From CAUPWF01 sp964367685 (lineage in GTDB: Bacteria; Bacillota; Clostridia; Lachnospirales; Lachnospiraceae), in assembly GCA_964367685.1 (NCBI GenBank), contig CAYIYM010000007.1, positions 1 to 64,000 of the forward strand: DNA of 64,000 bases, given 5' to 3'. A program made the translations under genes and the position numbers. This document shows positions 7,939-16,957 of the stretch, piece by piece. Each line of letters starts with the position of its first letter. The stretch's first letter is position 1. The notes under the pieces were generated by a model, which made no database searches, was not told the DNA's origin, and was given only the letters and a program-made list of their open reading frames with translations.

Positions 7939-9848
7939 TATGCTATCTCTGCTCCCGCTGGCATTGGCTTCTCTGGTGTCATAAGTGCGAAATTCCCCTC
8001 TGCATCCTCTGCGCAAAGTAGCATTCCTTCCGATAACACTCCTGCTAATTTCGCCGGCTTTAAGTTCACTAATACCATCACCTTCTTACCAACCATCTCT
8101 TCTGCTGTATAATGACCTTTAATTCCAGAAACAATTTGCTTCACTTGGCTTCCAACTTTCACTTGAGAACAAAGTAATTTCTTAGATTTCTTCACTTCCT
8201 CACAAGAAATAATCTCACCAACTTGGAATTGCATACTCATAAAGTCTTCATATCCAATTTCTGCTTTTGGTTCAATATCAATCACTGCTTCTTCATCTTT
8301 CGATTCATCTTCTACCACTGGGAATAATTCTGCTACTTTAGTCAGTACTTCATCTAAATCTAATCTGGCAAATAGAATCTCCGGCTTATCTGTTACATTT
8401 CCATCTTTCATCTGCGCAAATATTTTTTCTGCTGTTTCAGGCATAAATGAAGCCAATAATTCTGCCCCTTTATTAATAGAGTCAATCAAATTCCAAAGAA
8501 CTGTTTCTAAACGATCCTTTTTATCCTCTTCTTTCGCAAGTGCCCATGGCATTGTTTCATCAATATATTTATTACATCTTTTGAACAAATTGAAAATTTC
8601 TGTCATTGCATCCGCTACTCTAAGATCTTCCATCTTAGCATTAACAAGATCAGCTGTCTTATCTGCTAGTGCCTTCAAATCTGCATCAACATCCCCTTGA
8701 TCTAACACAGTATTCTTATTTGTAACTGTCCCATTGAAATATTTATTCGTCATTGAAACGGTTCTATTTACAAGATTACCTAATGTGTTTGCAAGATCCG
8801 AATTAATTCTCTCCACCATTAATTCCCAAGTAATTGTACCATCATTATCAAATGGCATCTCATGTAATACAAAATAACGCACTGCATCTACACCAAAGAA
8901 GTCGACAAGTGTGTCTGCATACAACACATTTCCTTTGGACTTACTCATTTTACCATCTCCTTGCATCAACCATGGATGGCCGAAAATTTGCTTTGGAAGT
9001 GGCAAGTCAAGTGCCATTAAGAAGATAGGCCAATAAATCGTGTGGAATCGAATAATATCTTTCCCTATTAAGTGTAAATCTGCTGGCCAGTTTTTATGAT
9101 ACAATTCACTATTTTCTCCACCACAGTTATATCCTACTCCTGTAATGTAATTTGTAAGTGCATCTAACCATACGTATACCACGTGTCTTGGATCAAAATC
9201 TACTTGTACCCCCCATGTAAATGATGTTCTAGATACACATAAGTCTTGTAATCCTGGAATCAGAAAGTTATTCATCATTTCATTTTTTCTCGAAACCGGT
9301 TGTATAAATTCTGGATGTGTATTAATATGTTCAATCAAACGATCGGCATATTTACTCATTTTGAAGAAATAAGCTTCCTCTTGTGCCGATTCCACATCGC
9401 GACCACAGTCTGGGCACTTCCCATTATCTAATTGTGATTCTGTAAAGAAAGATTCACACGGTGTGCAGTAGAGACCTTCATAATGTCCTTTGTAAATATC
9501 CCCTTGCTCGTATAACTTCTTGAAGATTTTCTGAACCTGTGTCTTATGCTCCACATCAGATGTTCGAATAAATTTATCGTATGAAGTTCCCATCATATCC
9601 CAAATATTTTTGATTTCACTTGCTACATCATCCACGAATTCCTGTGGTGTAATTCCAGCTTCTTCCGCTTTCATTTCTATTTTCTGGCCGTGCTCATCTG
9701 TTCCTGTCATAAAGAAAACATCGAACCCTTGGCTTCTTTTATATCTTGCTATTGCATCTGCTAATACTGCTTCGTAGGTATTTCCAATATGTGGCTTCCC
9801 TGATGTATAGGCAATTGCCGTTGTGATGTAATACTTTGGTTTACTCAT
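7938..9848 (-). CDS. metG: Methionyl-tRNA synthetase
   Basis: Charges tRNA-Met. The 636-residue protein has the HIGN nucleotide motif near the N-terminus, a zinc knuckle (CTPCESFF and CPDCG), the KMSKSKGN loop, the anticodon-binding helices, and a C-terminal tRNA-binding domain from about residue 530 that also mediates dimerisation. The start at 9848 has a perfect AGGAGG; the earlier ATG at 9875 lies upstream of that site. A 7-bp hairpin (9874-9893) sits just before the ribosome site. First gene of the metG-tatD-rsmA operon. Confidence 0.97.
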   Translation of the reverse strand: MSKPKYYITTAIAYTSGKPHIGNTYEAVLADAIARYKRSQGFDVFFMTGTDEHGQKIEMKAEEAGITPQEFVDDVASEIKNIWDMMGTSYDKFIRTSDVEHKTQVQKIFKKLYEQGDIYKGHYEGLYCTPCESFFTESQLDNGKCPDCGRDVESAQEEAYFFKMSKYADRLIEHINTHPEFIQPVSRKNEMMNNFLIPGLQDLCVSRTSFTWGVQVDFDPRHVVYVWLDALTNYITGVGYNCGGENSELYHKNWPADLHLIGKDIIRFHTIYWPIFLMALDLPLPKQIFGHPWLMQGDGKMSKSKGNVLYADTLVDFFGVDAVRYFVLHEMPFDNDGTITWELMVERINSDLANTLGNLVNRTVSMTNKYFNGTVTNKNTVLDQGDVDADLKALADKTADLVNAKMEDLRVADAMTEIFNLFKRCNKYIDETMPWALAKEEDKKDRLETVLWNLIDSINKGAELLASFMPETAEKIFAQMKDGNVTDKPEILFARLDLDEVLTKVAELFPVVEDESKDEEAVIDIEPKAEIGYEDFMSMQFQVGEIISCEEVKKSKKLLCSQVKVGSQVKQIVSGIKGHYTAEEMVGKKVMVLVNLKPAKLAGVLSEGMLLCAEDAEGNFALMTPEKPMPAGAEIA

Positions 9849-9978
9849 CTTTTCTTTTCCTCCTAAATGCGTCAAATGCTAAATGGAGCATTTTCGCTTA
9901 ATGTTTACTTTTTATAATAACATTTTTATAGCCATAATGGTAGTAGAAATCGTTGATTAGTCAAAAATTGAAATTGAA

Positions 9979-10012
9979 AAAGAGATTAGAAATAATTCTC
10001 TCCAATCCCTTT
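9979..10012 (-). terminator. Intrinsic terminator after maf
   Basis: On the minus strand, AAAGGGATT pairs with AATCTCTTT (one G-T), loop of 16 bases, then a T-rich tail. It starts 5 bp past the maf stop codon and separates the maf operon from metG. Confidence 0.65.
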
Positions 10013-10017
10013 TATTG

Positions 10018-10641
10018 CTATACAATATTACAATTTGATTTAATCTCTTTTATTGCTGCATTTACATAAGAAATTGGTAGTCCAACCACATTGTAAAAAT
10101 CCCCTTCAACTTCCTCTACATATGCCGCAAATTTCCCTTGAATTCCATAAGCTCCTGCTTTATCCATTGGTTCACCTGTCTCGATATAATCTTGAATTTC
10201 TTCCTCAGACATCTTCGTTACATATACTTTGGTCCCTATGGCATGGTTGTAGGCATGGAAGGTTGTCTCCAAGTCTCCATCTTCATTTATTTCTTCTAGG
10301 CACTCAATCAATGCAACTCCCGTATATACCATATGATCTCGACCTTGCAGCGACTGAATCATTTGAAAGGCATCTTTCTCATCTTTCGGCTTCCCTAGAA
10401 TCTGATTATCCCGAACAACCACAGTATCTGCGCCAATTACAATGCAGTTCCCTTCTTGAAGTTGAGCTACATCAAATGCTTTTAGTAATGCCAGCTCTTT
10501 CACAATTTCTTCCGGTGTTTGGCTTTCATATACTTCTTCTACAGAACTTGTAATCACTTCGAACTCGATTCCTATTTGTTCTAGCAATTCTCTCCTTCTC
10601 GGCGATGCCGATGCCAAAATGATTCTCATATTTTCTTCCAT
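10018..10641 (-). CDS. maf: Maf family nucleoside triphosphate pyrophosphatase
   Basis: A house-cleaning enzyme that hydrolyses non-canonical or modified nucleotides (dTTP/UTP and methylated forms in characterised Maf proteins). The signature ASASPRRRELL is at the N-terminus, followed by GADTVV and KPKDEKDAF, all typical of the family. Length (about 203-207 aa) is normal. Two starts are possible, 10641 and 10629; the ribosome site does not choose clearly between them. It lies 5 bp after the large Big2/FecR-like gene and probably shares its transcript. Confidence 0.93.
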   Translation of the reverse strand: MEENMRIILASASPRRRELLEQIGIEFEVITSSVEEVYESQTPEEIVKELALLKAFDVAQLQEGNCIVIGADTVVVRDNQILGKPKDEKDAFQMIQSLQGRDHMVYTGVALIECLEEINEDGDLETTFHAYNHAIGTKVYVTKMSEEEIQDYIETGEPMDKAGAYGIQGKFAAYVEEVEGDFYNVVGLPISYVNAAIKEIKSNCNIV

Positions 10642-10646
10642 TTCCT

Positions 10647-13600
10647 TTAAAATAAATTTGCTATTTTATCTGCTTCTTTTGCTGCATTTTCACGTTTTTC
10701 CAATTCAGATTCAAATTCATCAACGTCAATGCATATTTGATTTTCTTCTGCATATGATTTCAAATATTCTAATGTATGATCTGAATATGTAGAAATCGAA
10801 ATTGTCGATGTAGATTCATTTTTTTCCGACCGAATATACGTTTTTCCTTCTTCAAGTATCTCTTCATCAAGCTTGACACTTCCACTCAATACATTAATTA
10901 TTACAGTGTCCTTCTTGGTATATACAGTAGCAATCGCCTCGTCTGCACTAACCTCAAAATCTCCTACTGATACACGTGTCGCATTCCCTGCGTTGTAATC
11001 AAGTAGTAATTCCCCTGACTCTAATGTTACATGTGCACTATCTGTATTTGATTCACCAACTTCTACTATGCTATTTTCCATTATATTGATTTGATTTCGC
11101 TCCAACTCTAATCCAACATGACTATTTCCCTTTGTTTCTAAAACATCCTCTGCTTGTAACACAAAATCGTTCTCTAAGCCAAACTGAATATCATCTCTAT
11201 CAACTGTCGCCACACCATGTCGATTTTCACTAGTTATAAACTGCTGCGTTGTTTCTGTTGATACAAATACGGGCTCTTTATCAAATGTAAATTTAATCAT
11301 AGAAACCAGTAATAGGATTGTTGCCGAGAAATTCAAAATTCTATATACCGTTTTTTGCTTTTTCACGATAATTGTTCCGAACAATAAGAGTAATGCCAAT
11401 GTTGCCATATATAACCAAAACGGGTTATATGATGGAACACTATTTACCATCACCGATACAAGTTCTTGAATTGCGTTATTTCCTGAAGTAGTAACAAGCT
11501 CAGAATATTGTTCCTCAAATCCCATAATTGAAAATGGAGAAAATGATTGACTATAGAATACAAGCTGTCCATCTATAATTTCGCATTTAATAATATCATT
11601 TTTCCCATCTGCTCCATAGTGCATTGCGATAATCGTGTTATAAGAGGAAACATCTCCAAGTTGTTCTAGATCTACTGTAATTTCAACAGGCTCATCCGCT
11701 TGGTATGCTCCACCTTCCAAAAGATTAGTAAAGTTGATATCCAATGATAATAAGCTTGTGCCTTTATCTCCAAACACTTCTTGTAAGTACGCTTCTTGTG
11801 CCTGATCAAGAACAATAGCCTCTGCATTCATTTGTACAAACCAATCAAGATTTGCAGCCTTCATTCCCATCTCTACATTTGTTTGTAGTGTTGTTGCCAC
11901 CACCTGCTTCATTGCATCTAACTCACTCAGATTTGTCATCTGTGCTAGTTGGCTTGGAGACATGTTTTGTAAGCTTTTCACCAAATTCACAAAATTCTGG
12001 GCTTCTGCTTTTGTGGCAGTCCCATCTGTCATTTGATTTACTAATCCATTAAGTGTTTCATTCGTTTCCTCTTCTTGAGACAGTGGCACTTCCTCTGAAT
12101 CAGCAGGTTCCTCTGGGTCTGCAGTTCCCTCTGTATCTGTAGGCTCCTCTGGATCTGCAGTTCCCTCTGGATCTGTAGGTTCCTCTGGATCTGTAGGTTC
12201 CTCTGGATCTGTAGGTTTCTCTGGATCTGTAGGTTTCTCTGGATCTGTAGGTTTCTCTGGGTCTACCTGATCCTCTGTATTCTTTAATTCTTCTAATTCT
12301 TCTTGTGCTTGTACAAGTAAGTCATAATTAGTGACATAACTTCTTCCAATTTCATCAAGCTGTGAATAGGCTTCAACTGCTGTTTTAATTACTATTTCTG
12401 ACTCCAATGTCACTTGTCCAATACTTGCAATATAAGAAATCACATTCTCCGCATCTAGTAATTGATTTTCATGCGCCTTCACTGTTTTATAGAAATCATC
12501 TAGAATTGCTATATTACTAATTTCTTTTCGAATTGTTGACTCCAAAGACATAACTTGTTGATTTAACGCTGAAATATCTCTAAAGTTATCTACTGTTACT
12601 TTTTCTATTGACTCTATTTCCTGTATGATATTCTGAATAACCTTTAAATCATTTTCATATTTTACAAGTAAATCGTAATTGCTTACCGATTTCTTTGATG
12701 TTTCGTCTAAACTATTATATAACTCTCTTAATCCGATTATTCTCTCTTCATTTGACAGCTTTGCAGGTCCCAAGTTATTAATTCCATTTATAATGTTCTC
12801 AATACGCTTCGAAATATTTGTAACCGTTACTTCCACTTGCTCTTTATGATCTGTGAACTTTGCCCTTGCTGTAATGGTTACTGTCCCGTCGCCAACTCCA
12901 GTGACATTACCATTTTGATCAACTGTTGCTATATTCGGATTAGAAGATGACCATACCAAAGCTTTATTTGTAGCATTGTCTGGTACAACTGTATGAATAA
13001 TCTCGACAGTCTCTGCGCCTCTTACAGCTAGTGTCTTATAAGGTATGACTATATTCGTTACGTCAATTACATCTCCAACTTTAAAATACATATCAGGGAA
13101 GTACCCTATATAATTTTCACCATCACCAAGAATTACACTTAACTTTAACTTTCCTTCAGTTAACATGTAAATATTGGATTCGTTCTTTACAGTAATCGGA
13201 GAAACTATATAGCCTGTTCCAAAATAATAGCCTACTCCTCTTTCATAGCTCTCTCCATTTCTCAAATCTAGTTCTTTATATTCAATTTTCCCATTCTTAT
13301 TGAGATTTATATCCGGGAATGTAACACTCGCTTCTATTTCTCCAGATTCATTTTCCTTTAGATCAATTTGAGGACCAAATTTCATTCGTTCGTCAAAAAG
13401 TTCTATTGCCTCTTTTAGCTTAGTGACCGCTTCATTATAATCTGCAAGACTTGCAGTTCCTTTTTCGACAATATATTCTGCCATAGTAATTTCAGTTAAA
13501 AATTCCTCATAGAAATCAAGCAAAAACACATTGGATGGTTTCTGTTTTGTTTTCGCCTCTGCAATCAATGATTCTAATGCACTATAATCCATTCCCGCCT

Positions 13601-13730
13601 CTTGTATCTCTACGTTGGAATTCGATGCTAATACAGGCAGAGGTACCCCATTCATGCAAAAAACGAATATAAACAATAATGTTGCATAGCGAATAAAAGC
13701 TTGCTTTCTTCTATATAATTGCTGCTTCAT
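10647..13730 (-). CDS. Secreted/membrane protein with Big2 and FecR-like domains
   Basis: A 1027-residue exported protein. A signal peptide at residues 1-36 ends in LPVLA. There is one Big2-type Ig-like domain near 245-305 (WSSSNPNIATVD, GVGDGTVTITA), helical linker repeats to about 500, and a Pro/Glu/Asp-Thr repeat tract near 500-560. Two hydrophobic segments follow near 770-815, and then a C-terminal domain resembling FecR (SGELLLDY, VSADEAIATVYTKKDT, VLSGSVKLDE). The start has AGGAGGA just upstream; an ATG 30 bases earlier has none. If both hydrophobic segments span the membrane, the FecR-like domain is outside the cell. Function unknown; surface sensing or adhesion is only an inference. 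Confidence 0.8.
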   Translation of the reverse strand: MKQQLYRRKQAFIRYATLLFIFVFCMNGVPLPVLASNSNVEIQEAGMDYSALESLIAEAKTKQKPSNVFLLDFYEEFLTEITMAEYIVEKGTASLADYNEAVTKLKEAIELFDERMKFGPQIDLKENESGEIEASVTFPDINLNKNGKIEYKELDLRNGESYERGVGYYFGTGYIVSPITVKNESNIYMLTEGKLKLSVILGDGENYIGYFPDMYFKVGDVIDVTNIVIPYKTLAVRGAETVEIIHTVVPDNATNKALVWSSSNPNIATVDQNGNVTGVGDGTVTITARAKFTDHKEQVEVTVTNISKRIENIINGINNLGPAKLSNEERIIGLRELYNSLDETSKKSVSNYDLLVKYENDLKVIQNIIQEIESIEKVTVDNFRDISALNQQVMSLESTIRKEISNIAILDDFYKTVKAHENQLLDAENVISYIASIGQVTLESEIVIKTAVEAYSQLDEIGRSYVTNYDLLVQAQEELEELKNTEDQVDPEKPTDPEKPTDPEKPTDPEEPTDPEEPTDPEGTADPEEPTDTEGTADPEEPADSEEVPLSQEEETNETLNGLVNQMTDGTATKAEAQNFVNLVKSLQNMSPSQLAQMTNLSELDAMKQVVATTLQTNVEMGMKAANLDWFVQMNAEAIVLDQAQEAYLQEVFGDKGTSLLSLDINFTNLLEGGAYQADEPVEITVDLEQLGDVSSYNTIIAMHYGADGKNDIIKCEIIDGQLVFYSQSFSPFSIMGFEEQYSELVTTSGNNAIQELVSVMVNSVPSYNPFWLYMATLALLLLFGTIIVKKQKTVYRILNFSATILLLVSMIKFTFDKEPVFVSTETTQQFITSENRHGVATVDRDDIQFGLENDFVLQAEDVLETKGNSHVGLELERNQINIMENSIVEVGESNTDSAHVTLESGELLLDYNAGNATRVSVGDFEVSADEAIATVYTKKDTVIINVLSGSVKLDEEILEEGKTYIRSEKNESTSTISISTYSDHTLEYLKSYAEENQICIDVDEFESELEKRENAAKEADKIANLF
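12096..12262 (-). repeat. In-frame 18-bp minisatellite encoding TDPEKP-like units
   Basis: About nine imperfect 18-bp units encode TDPEKP/TDPEEP/ADPEGT variants in the Big2/FecR-like protein. It is a typical extended surface-protein linker, and its 18-bp unit allows copy-number change without frameshift. Confidence 0.8.
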
Positions 13731-14046
13731 GAGTCCTCCTTCCTGTATTCTATAATTCATATTTTTATTTTTTCGCCCACTTATGGCATGATATTTTACA
13801 ATGATTTACTGTGTATATATTACACTATAATATATAAATTTTCAATAAAAAAAATAAATTTTATATTTATATAGCAATAGCATTTGTTAACTTTTTTCTT
13901 TGATTTTAAGCACAATTTGTAAAAATTCTCTTATTTCTCACATATTTCATTGTTAAATATAAAACCTTCTCACTAAATTATACATTTTCTTCACATTCTA
14001 CTCCTAAACATTAATTTTTCATGAACTGTCTTTTTCGACTTCTCTC
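13731..14046. other. AT-rich intergenic region
   Basis: Very AT-rich spacer between the Big2/FecR-like gene and the grdB terminator. Apart from the promoter annotated at 13817-13845, I see no open reading frame, repeat or RNA structure that I can support. Confidence 0.6.
13817..13845 (-). promoter_or_regulatory. Candidate sigma-A promoter for the Big2/FecR-like gene and maf
   Basis: TTGAAA (13840-13845), 17-bp spacer, TAATAT (13817-13822), giving an untranslated leader of about 80 bases. The surrounding sequence is very AT-rich, so chance matches are possible. Confidence 0.5.
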
Positions 14047-14049
14047 AAA

Positions 14050-14078
14050 AAAATATACCCTATAAAAGGGTATATTTT
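14050..14078 (-). terminator. Intrinsic terminator of the grdE-grdB pair
   Basis: Perfect 11-bp stem (AAAATATACCC with GGGTATATTTT), 7-base loop, followed on the minus strand by a run of T. It begins 14 bp after the grdB stop codon. Confidence 0.85.
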
Positions 14079-14092
14079 GTAATTTAATAGAT

Positions 14093-15394
14093 TTATACTT
14101 CGAAAACCGTTTGCCCATCAACTGGTGTCTCTAATGCTTCTAATGCTTTATTCACTAGTTTAGTTCTAATTTTTTTACTTTCCACTTCTCCAAGTGTTGG
14201 GTCGCCTAGCGGATATGGGATACCCACTGCTGGAACAATTCGATTTGCACCTATTGTTAACGAAATAGGAACTACTGTGCACATATGCACTACCGGAATT
14301 CCTACTCTTTCTATTTCTTTTACCATCGTTGCACCGCAACGTGTACAAGTTCCTCAAGTAGAAGTTAAAATAACTGCGCCAATCCCATCTTCAATTAATT
14401 TCTTACTAAAATCCTCACCGAAACCTTTTGAATTTCCAGTAGCCGTTCCTGTTCCTGTTGTAGAAATAAAGTAATTTGCAAGTTCTCCGATTTCACCTGC
14501 CTTCTCTTTCTCTCTAAGCACATCAAGGGGAATTACCAAGTTAGGATCATCAGTAACAAATGCACGGTCATATCCTCCATGTACCGTCATAAAGTCTGTC
14601 GCACTCATACGTTCCATTCCACCAATATCATAAATCCCATATCGCGTCGCACTAGAAGACTCAATGTGATCCGGATTCCCATGTGGTACAATTCCTCCAG
14701 AAGTAACAACCGCAATCTTAACTTTCGATATATCAGCAACTGGTGGATTTGGCTCTACACGATCAAAAACTGGCATTGGATATTCTGTTTCAAATGTTTC
14801 ACCTGCACATTTTTTCAACAAAATATCAATTGCACGCTCTGAACCGCGTTTTTCATGAAAATAATTCACGCGAATCCCACGCTCTAAATAACCCTCTTCT
14901 TTCGGTCCTAGAATTTCTTCTCCCCTTTTTATTTTTTGAATAATTCCCGCCATCCTTGGGATCACTTTTTTCATTCCAGCTGCCGAGATAGGTGTTTCAA
15001 CCACAATCATATCTTTTCTAAACATATCAACACCTGGATTTTCTGGATACATCCCTGTAATCACTGGTATGTCAAATGTTTCTTCCACTGCCTTAGAAAT
15101 CGTTCCACACGCAACACCATAACGACCTGCATTAAAAGCTGGTCCAGCTACAAACATATCTGGTTGATGCTTCTCTACCATTTCTATTATTTGCTGTTTT
15201 GCACTTTCTAAATTCTCTGCAAAATAATTATCTCCGCAAATAATCGTCGCAACAATTTCAAATTCTGAACCCAACGCTTGTTGAAGAACTTGTCCTGGAC
15301 CTACCACTCCTATTTTCAACTCAGGAGCATAATCTGCCATTTCTTCTCCACCTATTCCAGCAAAAAATTGATTAATATAATGTACAATCTTCAT
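14093..15394 (-). CDS. Glycine/sarcosine/betaine reductase component B, selenoprotein subunit (GrdB-like)
   Basis: A 433-residue selenoprotein. The frame is interrupted only by a UGA at 14354-14356, codon 347, in the context ILTST-Sec-GTCTRCGATM, the conserved active-site motif of GrdB/GrdF/GrdH. The downstream part (MVKEIERVGIPVVHMC...) continues the family sequence without change of frame. A hairpin suited to a bacterial SECIS follows the UGA. The enzyme acts with the GrdE-type subunit to release the amino group and load a carboxymethyl group on GrdA selenoprotein. The substrate (glycine, sarcosine, betaine or other) cannot be told. It begins 13 bp after the grdE-like gene. Confidence 0.93.
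14327..14341 (-). promoter_or_regulatory. Putative bacterial SECIS hairpin
   Basis: Twelve bases after the UGA (14354-14356) the mRNA folds into a perfect 6-bp stem CGUUGC/GCAACG with a GGU apical loop. Position and the G-U loop fit elements recognised by SelB. The same bases encode RCGAT of the active-site motif, so the structure is constrained twice. Confidence 0.65.
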
Positions 15395-15407
15395 CCTTAC
15401 GTCCCCC

Positions 15408-16694
15408 TTAATATCCTTTTGCCGCTAAATGGTTATATCCATTTGCAATTGTTGACGCAATTATAATCTGTAACTCTGCGTCAAAACTACCATCTTCATT
15501 CACACATCCTGCACTACCACCAATTTGGGATTCAATATAGTCAGTCATTCCTATAATTTTATCCATTGCTGGGAAATGAAGCATTGCATTCCCTTGGCCA
15601 CAAGACACAAGCGCATCTGCCTCGTCTACCACATCTGCTAGGGATTGTGATTTCCCGTCTTTTCCTGGGAATTCATCTGTTATCAAGACGACTTTTGTTC
15701 CGCGTCTAGTAATTTTCTTACAATTCATCATCAAGTCTGTATCTGGATTTCCATAACCCTCTTCGGTAATAATTACTCCATCTAATCCCATAAACTCTAC
15801 AAGTTTTGATGTCATATCCGAGCTTCTCTCTTTGTCTGCAAGGAATACATTTTCATTTGTCAAAATCACGCCTATAAAATTCAGATCCTTTCCATGTCGT
15901 TTGTACAGATCTTCAATCACAGGATTATTCAAATGATGGAATGTAGTCACTTTATCACATGGTGCTACACAGTTTCCACTAATAATAGCTCCATCCATAA
16001 TCTCTGTTGGATACATAAAAGTCGGGATGAATTTCTTGGCATCCACTCCATAATAATAAGTGTCGTGTAACAAACCCTGAGACTGTAACATATGAACATA
16101 CCCAATCTTAGGTAAGTCCTTATATTGTTCTACTTGCTCTAACAAAGGCTTTGTCTCATACACTACAATGTCATCTGGCTCTACATCTTTTCCGGCGTTT
16201 CCAATGTAAGCACCGATTTTCAAACCAGCAAGTCTTGCAGCCTCTTCATATGCATGTGTTGCAATCCCTTCTTTTGGTTCCATAACCATACAGAAATTCA
16301 TAGTATTCGAGAACGGTGTGTACTTTGCCGCTGGTCCGCTCATATCAATAACACCTTCTTGAAATGCAACAATTTTTCCGCAAGTCACTACATTCATTCC
16401 CACAAGTGCATGTGTTCTTCCTTGTCCAACTTCACTCACTTTCCCAATTACACCTGGGAAGATACTTCCACCACCCGATACCTTCACTCGTGGTTCAATT
16501 ACATCTTTTACTGGTGTAATACGAGTGGATTCTCCCGGCTTAGCAATATCTAATTTTACACTGATAATTCGCTCATCTTCTAAAACCATGCGCTCCACTT
16601 CTTTTTTGTTGATTGTAACAATTCCGCCTTCTACCTTAGTTTCATCGCCCATCACTAAGTCTTTCACAAATATTTTCCCTAATTCTAACTTCAT
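15408..16694 (-). CDS. Glycine/sarcosine/betaine reductase component B proprotein (GrdE-like)
   Basis: A 428-residue precursor of the alpha and beta subunits of component B. The self-cleavage site is visible as SGNCVAPCDK with Cys242; in characterised GrdE, cleavage before this cysteine leaves a carbonyl group that binds the substrate amine as a Schiff base. Length and the QGRTHALVGMNVVTCG segment fit the GrdE/GrdG/GrdI family. The start at 16694 has AGGAG seven bases upstream; an ATG 18 bases earlier is worse. It is paired with the selenoprotein gene. grdA, grdC, grdD, thioredoxin genes and the sel genes are not in this window. Confidence 0.92.
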   Translation of the reverse strand: MKLELGKIFVKDLVMGDETKVEGGIVTINKKEVERMVLEDERIISVKLDIAKPGESTRITPVKDVIEPRVKVSGGGSIFPGVIGKVSEVGQGRTHALVGMNVVTCGKIVAFQEGVIDMSGPAAKYTPFSNTMNFCMVMEPKEGIATHAYEEAARLAGLKIGAYIGNAGKDVEPDDIVVYETKPLLEQVEQYKDLPKIGYVHMLQSQGLLHDTYYYGVDAKKFIPTFMYPTEIMDGAIISGNCVAPCDKVTTFHHLNNPVIEDLYKRHGKDLNFIGVILTNENVFLADKERSSDMTSKLVEFMGLDGVIITEEGYGNPDTDLMMNCKKITRRGTKVVLITDEFPGKDGKSQSLADVVDEADALVSCGQGNAMLHFPAMDKIIGMTDYIESQIGGSAGCVNEDGSFDAELQIIIASTIANGYNHLAAKGY

Positions 16695-16747
16695 ACTCCT
16701 TCTCCTATCCACTCATACTATGTAGCCAAAAATATTTTATTAGTACA

Positions 16748-16776
16748 ATTTTCACATTTTTCCTCTTGTTTGTCAA
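16748..16776 (-). promoter_or_regulatory. Sigma-A promoter for grdE-grdB
   Basis: Consensus TTGACA (16771-16776), 17-bp spacer, and GAAAAT (16748-16753) preceded by TGT, which gives an extended -10. Leader of about 50 bases. Confidence 0.5.
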
Positions 16777-16860
16777 TATTTTTTGTTAATTTTGTCCATT
16801 TGTGGATTTTGATTTTCTCTTCACTAAAAACACAATAATTTTCCTCTTATAAAGTAAGAA

Positions 16861-16893
16861 AAACACGTAAAACAATAACTATTTTACGTGTTT
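16861..16893 (-). terminator. Intrinsic terminator after the first vWA surface-protein gene
   Basis: Perfect 12-bp stem (AAACACGTAAAA with TTTTACGTGTTT), 9-base loop, followed by TTTTTCTT on the minus strand. It lies 65 bp past the stop codon. Confidence 0.85.
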
Positions 16894-16957
16894 CTCTGTT
16901 CCTTCTATAATCATTAATAATATACATATCCCAATGATATTTCTTGTTTTGTGTTTT

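Noticed and set aside
7939..8016. N-terminal extension of the TatD-like protein
   Set aside because: It lies fully within the end of metG, lacks a ribosome site, and TatD proteins begin at the HxH region as the chosen start does.
9874..9893. The 7-bp hairpin before metG as a terminator
   Set aside because: It has no T-run and lies just before the metG ribosome site.
9849..9975. T-box riboswitch before metG
   Set aside because: The space is too short and the conserved T-box antiterminator sequence is absent; only a 7-bp hairpin is seen.
13761..14092. Small gene or RNA in the AT-rich gap
   Set aside because: Only a promoter and a terminator could be supported; there is no coding frame with a ribosome site and no stable fold apart from the terminator.
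14093..15394. Two separate genes or a nonsense-broken pseudogene at the GrdB-like locus
   Set aside because: The UGA lies at the known selenocysteine position, the frame is unchanged and homology runs through it.
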